From Alisma plantago-aquatica (Eukaryota; Streptophyta; Magnoliopsida; Alismatales; Alismataceae), in NCBI GenBank assembly GCA_963693085.1, contig OY856409.1, positions 1,533,218,472 through 1,533,282,471 on the forward strand: a stretch of DNA of 64,000 bases, given 5' to 3'. Below, piece after piece: positions 46,087 to 55,957 of the stretch. The notes under the pieces are model-generated. The model saw only the letters and a list, made by a program, of their open reading frames with translations. It was not told where the DNA came from and ran no database searches. A program made the position numbers and the translations under genes. Numbering within the stretch: position 1 is the stretch's first letter; each line of letters starts with the position of its first letter.

Positions 46087-46959
46087 GAACAGTCCCAAAC
46101 CGGGGACTATCCAAGATTTACTCCTAATGAGTAAATCTTGGACGGGTTTCTAGGCCAACAAATACATGTGTTGCATTCTTATATATAATAATTGTCTATA
46201 AACTACATGCAACATGGTTAAATCCTAATCAACAGAGCATTATTAAATAATAAATCAAGAAATCAATAGTTTCAAACAAAAGGTCTAGGAATCTTTACTA
46301 GACATTATATGTATCCCTAATCATCATATTTAACATACTACATTATTATGAACATCCAGATCAGATTAAGATCATACTATGTTATAACATATTATCGAAG
46401 GAAACATATTCTTCATGTAGTGTTGATTCTAGAAGTCTAAGAAGGGAATCTGAGAATTTTAGATGCTTACAGTCTCTAAGGGATAGAAGTAAGGAATAAT
46501 TTATACCTTTTCTAGTTAAGGATTTTGTAGATACTTGGACTAGTCCTAAATGAAGAAAGTTGTATCTTAGATTATTTTTTATCATGTTTAGATCTCTTTC
46601 AGATAGAAGTTGTATGCATTCCTATGAAGGTGTAACTCATATAGTTTTTTCAGTATCCTTAATGTAATAATTAGATATCAAATGAAAACTACCTTTTGAG
46701 TAAATGGTGGCGTAGGAAGGTCCAGTTTTGCATTGGAATGAATGGTGACATAGTAAGGGGCAATTTACATTTGGATAATCGATAGAAGTGAGTGACTAGA
46801 GGTGAATTAGGGTTTGTAATTAAAGGGTGTATAATTTTCTTAGGATTTAAAGGAGAATATCTACATAAAATTGCAATAAAAAACAACAACATGATGAATA
46901 TGATTGAAGCAAAAATGAGCTGTGTAACTAGGTATAAAATCGTACCTGTAAGTAGCGAG
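46087..46959. other. AT-rich 5' non-coding part of the CACTA element
   Basis: No recognisable protein. A donor-like CAG/GTACGA on the minus strand at about 46944-46950 could end a leader exon that starts in the GC-rich region, so much of this stretch is probably a 5' intron. Confidence 0.45.
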
Positions 46960-47430
46960 CTCGTGGAGGAAGAAGAGGAGTAGCTCTGTCGGTAGCGAGC
47001 TCCGTTAAGGAAGAAGAGCAGTGGAGGCGGCGACGATGAGCAGTGGAGGCGGCGATGTAGGCAGTGGAGGCGGCAGCGGCGTAGGGCAGTGGCAGCAGCG
47101 GCGGAGACGCGGGGGTCGTCAGGCGGAGATGCAGTGGGCGGCGGTGACACCGGCGAGCTCCAGGACCACCTGCACAAGTCAGGCAGGTAGCGGCAGCGAC
47201 ACCGGCGAGCAGGGAGCGGCAGGCGGCGGCGGGAAGGCGGCGGAGAAGGAGCAGGCAGGCGGTGGCGACACCGGCAGCAGAAGGAGCAGGAAGCGGCGGC
47301 GGCGCACAAGCAACAGCAGCAGCGGAGGGTCGGGCGACGGTAGCGGAGGGTGGCGGGCAGCGGCGTCGGTGAGCAGCGGAGGGTCGGGCGATGAAGACGA
47401 TGAAACAGGAAAGGGGACCTAAAGTCGATC
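46960..47430. promoter_or_regulatory. GC-rich leader of the CACTA element (DCR-like)
   Basis: A block of GGAGGCGGCGG / CAGCAGCGG repeats, very different in composition from the rest of the element, sits directly inside the 5' subterminal repeats. In maize Spm the same position holds the GC-rich downstream control region, part of the untranslated first exon and a target of methylation control. Long frames on both strands (46689-47309 minus, 47021-47422 plus) are low-complexity by-products of the composition and are not called as genes. Confidence 0.7.
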
Positions 47431-47454
47431 GATCATGCGTCTAATAAGTTCGTA

Positions 47455-47888
47455 AAGGGCGTCGGGTATCTAACAAAGCCGACGCCTAAGGTCTTCAGCG
47501 TCGGTTCCTATTACAAAACCGACGTCCAATTAGATAAAATTTGCCCCAAATAAATTGGCGGGAACCACTATCGGCGTCGGTTATCTAAGGATAACCGACA
47601 CCTAATCTGTAAATTTTCGCGCAAATTTTCATCTTATATAGGCGTCGGGCTTTAGGTAAATAACCGATGCCGTATGTGACATATTTTTTTGCTCGAAAAT
47701 TGGATTTCGCGGCAGTTTTAGGCGTCGGTTTTTTACCAAAAAAACCGACGCTTAATACAAGCGGTACCCGTGTCTTGGCTACAGACGTCGGATGACCTAG
47801 ATGACCGACGTTGAATGTTATAGGCGTCGGTTTTCCTAAATAACCGACGCCCAGAAAAGCGACACTGAATGTTGTTTCTGTAGTAGTG
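47455..47888. repeat. 5' subterminal repeats of the CACTA element
   Basis: About ten copies of GGCGTCGG / CCGACGCC in both orientations (for example facing pairs around 47575-47600 and 47716-47752) occupy the outer 430 bp, ending in the terminus GTTTCTGTAGTAGTG. By analogy with Spm this is the upstream control region, which holds the accessory-protein binding sites and the promoter. Confidence 0.9.
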
Positions 47889-48819
47889 GTGTCACTATTC
47901 ATAGAGTCTACAACATACTTTCAATGAATACACTATCATAACCCTTACCTGGTTATGATTAATCTCTTATAAGAACCTCCATAGTCAATTCAACTTGACA
48001 ATAATAACATTTCATTTCCAGATTAGTAATTTATAAGGCAGAAATAACATTACATTTCAAGGGTTGTACCTTAATGCCTTTACTAAGGCTAGGTTCCCTT
48101 ATTAGAATCAATTAGGGTTATTCAATCCCTTCCATTATGATTAGAAACACTAATTCCTCAACTCATGCTTTAATTATAAAGATTCATGCTTAAAAGCATA
48201 ACCTGGGATTAGGGTTTATTGTACCTTTCATCACATCATCCTCAATTAGGGTTTACTGTTCACATTTCATGTTATTGCCCTAGAATTAGGGTTTACTATT
48301 CACTTCATAGTGATTTGATCTCATAGAATCACCATGTATGAAATTATCATCCTTGATTCCCTCAAATTAGGTTAAGATTCATCAATTATTATAATTAGGG
48401 TTTTCATGATCTCACATAGATGGATCATATCCTAATCATGCACATTCATATACATTGAAGGTATTGTGCTTGAGTTCCAATAATAAATGAAATCCTCTCT
48501 CTCCTTTTACTAATAGATGGTGATTACATCACTCTAGATTAAGTTAGGTCAAGTCAACTTTGATTATCATAAACTAATTCACCACCATTATGGTCAATAG
48601 GGTTTGATTAAACAAGGGTGTCATCTACTTGAACCCTCCAAGGGCACATTGGTAATGTACACCATTGATTCACAACATTGCTCAATATATTACTCACTTA
48701 GCCCCTTAATGTCTTTAGGTATCATTAGGGTTTGGATTAGACAACCATTGAACCAATTAAGCCCTAAAAAAATTAAGTAAACATAACCCTAAAAGTCCCC
48801 AAACGATTACACACTTCAA

Positions 48820-49945
48820 CCTCCAAACGGTCCTGAGACCATTTGGAAGTGTTGACCGTTTGGTAAGGGTTGACTTCCAAACCGTTTGAACTTGGTCACC
48901 CTCAAGTCCGTTTGAATCTAAACGGTCTTGAGACCGTTTCAAATCGTTGACCATTTGAAAGAGTTGACTTTAAAACCGCATGAATTGAAATGACCTTGAG
49001 ACCGTTTGATCTTAAACGACCTTGAAACTGTTTGGTTCCAAACGGTCTTGAGACCGTTTGGTCCAAATGGGTCAAGACCGCATGGACCTCAAAGGTGCAT
49101 CCAAGCTTGTAATAGATTAGGGTTTTCTACGTTGAAGCCCTCAATTGGTCACATCCTTATTAAACACTTATCAATTGAGTTAATTAGGGTTATCATTAAT
49201 CAATTGGACACTCAATTGACCATCAATCAATAGCCAATTAGGGTTGAAACAAATTGAATTAGGGTTTGTAGTCAATTAACCATCAACATTCATTAATGTG
49301 AATCTAATTGAGGTTGAACCCATCAATTGACACTCAATTGGGCCCCAACTTGGCCCAAACGGTCTTGAGATTGTTTGGATACCCTCCAAACAGTCTTGAG
49401 ACCGTTTGCCCAAGAATTCATCAAAATCTAAGTCAATTTGATAACGGTTGAACCCTAATTAGGTTACAAATCAGCACTTTTACTCAATTCATCAACCTAT
49501 TGTAATTGGACCCTCAAATTATCAAATTACCTTAACCCTAGACCTCCAAACGGTCTTGGGTGGTCACCAAACGGTCCTGAGACCGTTTGAGTGAACCCCA
49601 AATGGTCCTGAGACCGTTTGGGCCCTTCAACCCAAAGTTCAACAAAATTGGTCATTGAAATCATCAATTCAACCCGATTAGGGTTTAGAGAGTTGAAGTG
49701 CCTTCAACTTGTGATTGGTTTGCAATTAGATCATGATTCTTTGTAATTGATTAATTCATTATGTTTACAGCAGAACTCTAAATGGTCTTCACTTGGTCAA
49801 ACTTTCCAAATGGTCTTGAGACTGTTTGGTCTAAACGGTCTTGCAAGACCGCATGAAATCAAACAATCTTGAGATTGTTTGATTTCAAATGGTTTGCAAA
49901 CCGTTTAAACCAAATGGTCCAAGGTCGTTTGGTAAATTTACCTAG
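48820..49945. repeat. dispersed AAACGGTCTTGAGACCGTTT palindromes in the left chromovirus LTR
   Basis: The 20-bp imperfect palindrome AAACGGTCTTGAGACCGTTT (9-bp arms, TG centre) and its decayed forms occur about 15-20 times at irregular spacing. Between them lie copies of the plant telobox-like ATTAGGGTTT. All lie downstream of the LTR TATA box in element orientation, so they are transcribed. Confidence 0.9.
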
Positions 49946-51123
49946 GAAATCACGCCCATCATCTTCAACCTTAGAACAGGTCAGTTACTTCGTGGTTTTG
50001 CTTTCAAGAAAGCAAGGAAAGATGGGGAAGAAGGAAAACTAACTACTATATGCAAGAACAAGTATATGTATAAGAAAGCAAGAGGTTTAGAGATATAAAA
50101 CCCACCTTATGGTCATTCCTAGAGCTCCAATCTTCCAAGCTTTCAGACCTTTAATGGCTTCTTGAGCTCCACAGGTCGGCCAAAGTTATTTCTCCAAGAA
50201 AAGATTGGGGAAAGTCAGCTTAACAAGGAACCCAAGTAAGATAACCACAAAACCAACCTTATAACTCAACTTTCTCCATGAATCCGAGCTAGAAGATGGT
50301 CTGTTCTTATCTTAGAACAGGTTGGTCATTTTCTCTAGCTCTAGAGCTCTGCCTTGGGTCAGTTGAGCAAAATGATAAGTGAAGGAGAAAGGAAACGTTG
50401 CCTTTGGTTGCAAAGGAAAGAAGCTTATATAGCTTGGGTTAGTTTTCAACATAAGGACCTCTAGTTTATTGGTTTCTCATCTAGGTCCCTCCTTCCTTCT
50501 AAGGCACGTTCACTCTATCATAACTAAGCAAAGCCCATCAAAACTCAAGATCTAAGGGTAAAGAAAACCAACGTGAAAACTAAGGTGCACACATATGAAG
50601 GGTCTCTTTACCTACAACTTGGTGATCCTACCACAAAGGTTATACTTCTTTATCTGATTATTTAATTGAAGTGCCCTCTTCATCATTTAACTATAAATGA
50701 TGTAAAGAGACATAAAAGATACTCTAGAAGGTGTATTTTACAATTTGCACCCCACATTTTGGGTAAATTGCACTTTACACCAAAATTAGGGTTTTAAGCA
50801 CAAGGATTGCTCCACAAGCTGCATCTTGATGCCCAAGCTTGGAGAATCAATCATACCTCATCATATTCACTCATATGATGTCTCATCATCAGAGGAACAT
50901 CTCAAAATGTGAAATTTGCAAGTTAACCCCTCTAACTAGGTAATTTGCACATAGGTCCCTGCATTACAAAATAATACTACAACATTGTTTTAAAAAGGAC
51001 AGAATTGAAAATGTATGTTCCACAAGAACTTAATTACATGCCAGAAGTTAATCACAAGCATTGAATTACATGATTGAGCAAAACACCTAGGGTTAACTTA
51101 TAACCCAGGCCAGGGATATTACA

Positions 51124-51141
51124 AATTATCCACCCCTTACA
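51124..51141 (-). other. polypurine tract of the chromovirus
   Basis: The minus strand reads TAAGGGGTGGATAATT directly before the 3' LTR, preceded by TTCGGGGACGAAATC. This primes plus-strand DNA synthesis and is typical of Tekay/Del elements. Confidence 0.8.
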
Positions 51142-51205
51142 ATGATTTCGTCCCCGAAATCGATAAAGCATATTAAGAGAAAAGAGCAGGTTATTTCCTT
51201 CTCAT

Positions 51206-51901
51206 CTATTCCTCTAGTTCCCAAGTGGCTTCTTTGACACCATGATGATTCCAGAGGACTTTCACAAGACTTATATCTTTCTTCTTTAGCTTTTTAATTC
51301 TATTATCAAGGATTGACACTGGTCCTTCCTCATAAGTTATGTCATCATTTAATTCTACCTCCATAGGTTGTAGAACTGACTTGATATCAGGGTGACATTT
51401 CCTCAGCATAGAAATGTGAAACACAGGGTGTAACTTCTGTAACTCTGATGGCAACTCTAGTCTATAGGCTACCTTTCCAACCCGTTCAATGATTGGATAA
51501 GGCCACATAAATCTAGGAGCTAACTTCCCTTTCCTTCCATAACGAAGAACTCCTTTCCTAGGTGAGACTTTGAGGTACACTCTGTCTCCAACATGGAATT
51601 CTAAGGGTCTACGACGTTTATCGGCATATGACTTCTACCTATCTTGTGCAATCTTAATCTGTTGTTGAATTACTTTGATTTTCTCTGTAGTCTGTTGCAC
51701 AAGAGCAAGACCTAACAGCTGATATTCACTGGTTTCATACCAACATACAGGTGATCTACAACGTCTACCATACAAGGCTTCATAAGGTGCCATGTCAATG
51801 CTATGCTGATAGCTATTGTTGTAGGCAAACTCTATCAATCTTAGGTGTAGATCCCAACTCCCAGTAAACTGGAGAACACATGCTCTCAGCAAGTCCTCCA
51901 A
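51206..51901 (-). pseudogene. chromovirus integrase C-terminal half and chromodomain
   Basis: Two frames are separated by one TAG at 51635-51637. 51638-51901 encodes the end of the integrase core (AYNNSYQHSIDMAPYEALYG, then RRCRSP). 51206-51634 encodes the GPY/F-like part (KLAPRFMWPYPIIERVGKVA, then LPVF-type HPVFHISMLRKC) and a chromodomain (ILDNRIKKL, VKVLWNHHGVKEATWELEE). The chromodomain steers integration to particular chromatin. The TAG stands where Gln (CAG) is expected in DRQKSYAD. The final TAG after WELEE may be another premature stop, since related proteins continue a little further. Confidence 0.9.
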
Positions 51902-51988
51902 GGTCTGTATAGTCCTTTCTGACTGTCCATCAGTCTGTGGATGAAAGGTTGTACTAAACCTTAACTGGGTGCCTAAAGTTCTGTGTAG

Positions 51989-52492
51989 TCATTCCCAAAA
52001 ATGACTCATAAACTGAGGGCCTCTATCTGATACTATGGTAGCTGGAACTCTGTGTAGTCTCACTATCTCTTGAACATACAACTGTGCTAACTTCTCAGCA
52101 GAATAGGTTGTTTTGACAGGTAAGAAATGCATTGTTTTTTTCAACCTATCAACAATTACCCAAATGGAATCATGTCCTTTGCTGGTCCTGGGTAGGCCAA
52201 CAACAAAGTCCATGGTCACATGGTCCCACTTCCACTGTGGTATGGGTAAAGGTTGCATTGTTCTTGCAGGCTTCTGGTGTTCAGCTTTAACTTGCTGACA
52301 CACAGGACACCTCAGAACAAACTCAGCAACATCCGTCTTCATCCCAGGCCACCAATACATATCTTTTAACTTTCGATACATCTTGGTGCTCCCTGGATGC
52401 ATGGCATACATCGAAGAATGCACTTCTTCCAGGACTAACTTTCTCAAGTTATCCACATCCGATACTATCATTCTCCCATGATAACATGCCAC
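51989..52492 (-). pseudogene. chromovirus integrase N-terminal half
   Basis: The frame carries the H-x-H-C-C zinc domain (HSSMYAMHPGSTKMYRKL, then CPVCQ) and the first two catalytic Asp of the D-D-E core (TMDFVVGLPRTS and VSDRGPQF). It ends at a TGA (51989-51991) after HFWE, where an Arg codon CGA is likely to have mutated. The third acidic residue lies in the TDGQSERT-type segment after the stop (about 51900-51945). Confidence 0.9.
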
Positions 52493-52537
52493 CTGATCAT
52501 CTGAGTCATGGAAACCATCTCGCTTCTCATCACCATA

Positions 52538-52942
52538 CTACGATATGATCTGCTGAACCGCAACATCCACTTGTTGTGCCTCCTTAATCTGTTCTCTTAG
52601 GGTAGGTTTAATGTGCATCTCAGCCAACAACCCGACTAACAACGACACCTTCAACTGTACATTGTCTTGCCTTAAGGAGATAAGCATATCTCTCCTAAGG
52701 CATACCAAAGAGTTTAGCTGCACCCTATCATAGGATGATGTTGCTGATTTACTACTCAGAGCATATGCAACTACATTGGCCTTCCCTAGATGGTAATCAA
52801 TTGTACAGTCGTAGTCCTTGATTAGCTCTATCCAGCGACATTGCCTCATGTTAAGCTCGTACTGAGAGAAGATGATATTTAAGGTTCTTGTGGTCTGTGA
52901 AAATCTGGAACATCTCTCTGTAGAGATAATGTCTCTAGATCT
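52538..52942 (-). pseudogene. chromovirus RNase H C-terminal part, frameshifted
   Basis: 52538-52849 reads MRQCRWIELIKDYDCTIDYH and GKANVVAYALSSKS, the end of the gypsy RNase H and tether (the usual D-A-L-S has become Y-A-L-S). Between 52850 and 52960 the frame shifts twice: one extra base near 52960, and one extra base within the FTDHKNLKYIF region. A TAG replaces the Trp of ALKIWRHYL. The protein cannot be read through. Confidence 0.85.
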
Positions 52943-54307
52943 TCAGGGCATGAACACAACAGCTAACTCCAGAATGTGTGTTGGATAATTCTCCTCATGT
53001 TTCTTAAGCTGTCGGGAAGCAAAAGAAATAACTTGTTTATCCTGCATCAACACACATCCGAGCCCATTCTTGGAGGCATCACAGAAAACTATGTATCCTT
53101 TGCCTTGCTCAGGTAGCACAAGCACAGGTGCACTTGTCAATCTCTCCTTCAAAAGCTGAAAAGACTGTTGGCACTTATCTCTCCAGACAAAAGGAACGTC
53201 CTTCTGGGTCAACTTGGTCAAGGGTAGGGCTATAGAACTGAAGTTCTTAATGAACCTTCGATAATAGCCAGCTAACCCTAAGAAACTACGGATCTCCGTC
53301 AGTGTCTTCGATTGTTCCCACTGTAGGACAGACTCTACCTTTTTAGGATCAACACCAATTCTCGAGGCAGATATCACATGTCCAAGAAAAGACACTTCCG
53401 GAAACCAAAACTCACACTCGCTGAACTTAGCGTATAGCTTATGTTCTCTTAGCAAGGTCAAAGCTTGGCGAAGATGCTGTTCATGTTGCTGAACATCTCT
53501 ACTATAGATCAGGATGTCATCTATGAAGACAACAACACACTGATCGAGGAAAGATCGGAAGATTCTATTCATGAGTTCCATAAATGCAGCTGGTGCATTA
53601 GTTAGTCCAAACGACATAACTGTGAATTCATAGTGACCATACCTCGTCTTGAAGGCAGACTTGGGTATGTCACTGTCCTTAATACGAAGTTGATGATATC
53701 CAGACCTCAAGTCTATCTTTGAGAAGACGGTTGCACCACACAACTGGTCAAAGAGATCATCAATCCTCGGTAGAGGGTACTTATTCTTTATTGTTACTTT
53801 ATTGAGTTGTCTGTGATCAATGCACAACCACATTGATCCGTCTTTCTTTTTAATAAACAGGACCGGAGCACCCCAGGGTGAAGTGCTCGGTCGGATGAAA
53901 CCTTTCTCAAGAAACTCTTGAAGTTGTTTCTTGAGTTCTGCCATCTCAGTAGGCGCCATCCTATACGGTGTCTGGGCTATGGGTTGTGTATCAGGGATCA
54001 AATTGATTTCAAAATCAATTTCCCGAGGCGGTGGTATACCTAGAAGTTCTTCAGGAAATACATCTTCAAATTCCCTAACTACATGAACTTCATCAGGGTT
54101 GGGACTCTCCATGGTAGTATCTACCACATGGGCTAAGAATGCATAACATTCTTGCCTCATCAACTTATCAGCAACCATAGTTGACACAAGACAGGTGGGT
54201 AGAATCTTTCTCTCTCCTTGAAAGATCCATGTGTCGCTATCATCAGCAAACACAGCCTGCTTGGATTCACAATCCAAGACAACTCTATACCTTTCCAAGG
54301 TATCCAT
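52943..54307 (-). pseudogene. chromovirus reverse transcriptase and RNase H N-terminal part
   Basis: A 454-codon frame contains [66 protein letters not shown], the catalytic [11 protein letters not shown] (F-I-D-D form), [18 protein letters not shown] and [16 protein letters not shown], then the RNase H start ([15 protein letters not shown]). This is a full RT core. The frame ends in a frameshift at about 52960. It begins just after a TAA at about 54326-54328 that separates it from the protease. Confidence 0.92.
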
Positions 54308-54724
54308 CCCAAGGATTATATCAAATCCTTACATCTCAAGTGGTATAAGGTCCACTTGAATGTGATGATCTGGAAAGAAGAGCATGTAGGGAGAGCATAC
54401 CTCCTGCAACACAGCAGACCCCCTCAACGGAGTCTCAAGAAACAGGCTATCTGCCCTATGACTGACTGTCATATTGCAGTTATGAATCACTCTCTGAGTG
54501 ATAAAGGAGTACGTAGCACCCGAATCAATAAAAACAGATACAACACATGGTTTAGACATATCAGAATATAATAGTTCCATCTGACCTGCCACAACCCGTG
54601 GGTTGACCACTGCATCAGGTGGGTTCATAGTATAGAACCTTGCTGTTGCCTGAGGTTGAGTCGATACTGAAGATCCAGCCTGGGACACTTGTCCTCGTCC
54701 TCTACCTGCTCCTTGAAACTATCT
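54308..54724 (-). pseudogene. chromovirus aspartic protease
   Basis: The frame 54329-54688 has VFIDSGATYSFI with the D-S-G-A-T active site of gypsy proteases, then a short linker ([12 protein letters not shown]) interrupted by a TAA before RT. It would cut the Gag-Pol precursor. Confidence 0.88.
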
Positions 54725-55825
54725 TATCTGAGATCCTTGTTGACTCTATCTCTGAGGCTGTGTCACACTGACAGGCCTAGCCCTACAGTCCTTCATCAGA
54801 TGCCCTACTTTCCCACAGTTGTAGCAACTTCTGTCTTGCTGTTGTGGTCTGGGTGGTCCTGTGACCGACATTGATGCTGAACTACGCGTCTCTTGTGGCG
54901 GTAGGCTCCGTCCTCTACCTCTACTTGGTGTCCATTATGTCTGAGCACTAGATCTGGGTGGTGGAGGGGTAGGTGCAGAGAATCTAGGCTTCTTAAAGTC
55001 TCTAGATGAAGAACCCTAGAACTATGTATATCTCTTATGGGTTTGCCTCTTCTCGGCTACGGATCTCTCTATCCTTTGGACTGACTCAACGAAGGTAGCG
55101 AACCTCTCCCAGTTCTCTGGGGCAGACACAAGAGTAGTCAAGTCGGTGTTCAAACCCTTCTCAAACCTTTTGATCTTCTCTTCTTCTGTGGCAGACATGT
55201 GTAGACAAAACCGTAGCAACTCCATGAACTTAGCTTCGTACTCTCTAATGTTCATCATGCCTTGCCTCAATCTCTCAAACTGAGAGATTTTCTCATCCAT
55301 GAATGTCTTTGGGAAGTATCTATTGACAAATTCCTGACGGAAGTCTTCCCACGAGATCTCCACTCCAGGCCTCTTCTGCTCTTCCATGTTCCACCAGTGA
55401 CCAACACTTACTTTGAGAAGATAGACAACATGTCTAACCTTCTCAGCTTCAGGGATGTTCAGGATTCTGAAGGCTTTCTCCAACTCATTTAACCACAGAT
55501 CGACATCTGCGGGGTCAGCTGTCCCAAAGTATTCGGTCTCCCCAACACTGCGAAGTCGCTCGAACGTATTACCGATACCTCGTCCTTCAAGTTGGGTAGG
55601 TGCCCTAGGTGCAGGCATGGGCATCCTATCGGTGATGTGTGTCATGGCAGTCATAAACTGCCCAAACATAGTTTGAACAGGTGGGTTTGCCATATCAGCT
55701 GGGTCAAACTGAGGTGGTTGCACAAGTAGTTCAGGTGCAGACTGCTCTATCTTTGGATTTCTTGCACCTTCTTGGGGTGCAGCTACGCTACTCTCGGCCA
55801 CGTACTCTTCATGTGGCTCAGACAT
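54725..55825 (-). pseudogene. chromovirus gag with zinc knuckle, multiple TAG stops
   Basis: The ATG at 55825 lies about 115 bases after the primer site. The capsid domain (about residues 95-215) includes GTADPADVDLWLNELEKAF, VRHVVYLLKVSVGHWW, ISWEDFRQEFVNRYFP and QGMMNIREYEAKFMELLRF. After a TAG at 55022-55024 the frame continues to the CCHC knuckle CYNCGKVGHLMKDC (about 54790-54832). Stops also lie at 55016-55018, 54935-54937, 54746-54748 and 54719-54721. Most stand where Gln (CAG/CAA) would fit the Gln-rich context. Confidence 0.9.
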
Positions 55826-55939
55826 CCTTAATTATCTTCTTCTCCTGAGGAGCAGAAGACTCTATTAGATAGGAAAGAAACACTAAGGATAGACTCGACA
55901 TTCTAAGTCCTATGTCTCTGTAGACTCAGCGAACCTAGA

Positions 55940-55951
55940 GCTCTGATACCA
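55940..55951 (-). other. primer binding site of the chromovirus (tRNA-iMet)
   Basis: The minus strand reads TGGTATCAGAGC, a perfect match to the usual initiator Met-tRNA site, six bases (ATTAAG) inside the 5' LTR end. Confidence 0.93.
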
Positions 55952-55957
55952 CTTAAT

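Larger units (their letters stand above)
37406..47888 (-). mobile_element. CACTA (En/Spm) DNA transposon, apparently complete
   Basis: The element is 10,483 bp. The ends read CACTACTACAGAAACGG and, on the other strand, CACTACTACAGAAACAAC. The 3-bp duplication GTG (37403-37405 and 47889-47891) flanks it, and the uninterrupted site CATGTGTCAC is in the other LTR at 57361-57370. It has long subterminal repeats, a TNP2-type transposase gene, a second multi-exon gene with a Ulp1-like domain, a GC-rich leader and hairpin repeats. Both genes are read on the minus strand, so the 5' end is on the right. Both frames are open, so it may be, or recently was, autonomous. Confidence 0.97.
35991..51123 (-). 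repeat. 3' LTR of the chromovirus, interrupted by CACTA
   Basis: It starts TGTGGGCTCC and ends GGGATATTACA. Sequence 35991-37405 joined to 47892-51123 gives about 4,647 bp, against 4,655 bp for the right LTR. The two are clearly alignable but differ by many substitutions, mostly transitions, and small indels, for example a 6-bp gap near 36039. A TATA box read on the minus strand (GCTTATATAG on plus) is at 50423-50432. Confidence 0.95.

Noticed and set aside
45118..46165. CRISPR-like regularly spaced repeats
   Set aside because: Plant nuclear DNA; the units are 188-bp hairpins within a transposon with unequal spacing, not short repeats with unique spacers.
46689..47422. Long frames on both strands in the CACTA leader
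   Set aside because: They follow from the GGC/GCA-rich composition; position and composition fit a control region or untranslated leader.
48205..50795. Interstitial telomere array
   Set aside because: The TTAGGGTTT motifs are single and scattered, never in tandem, so they are teloboxes and not telomere sequence.
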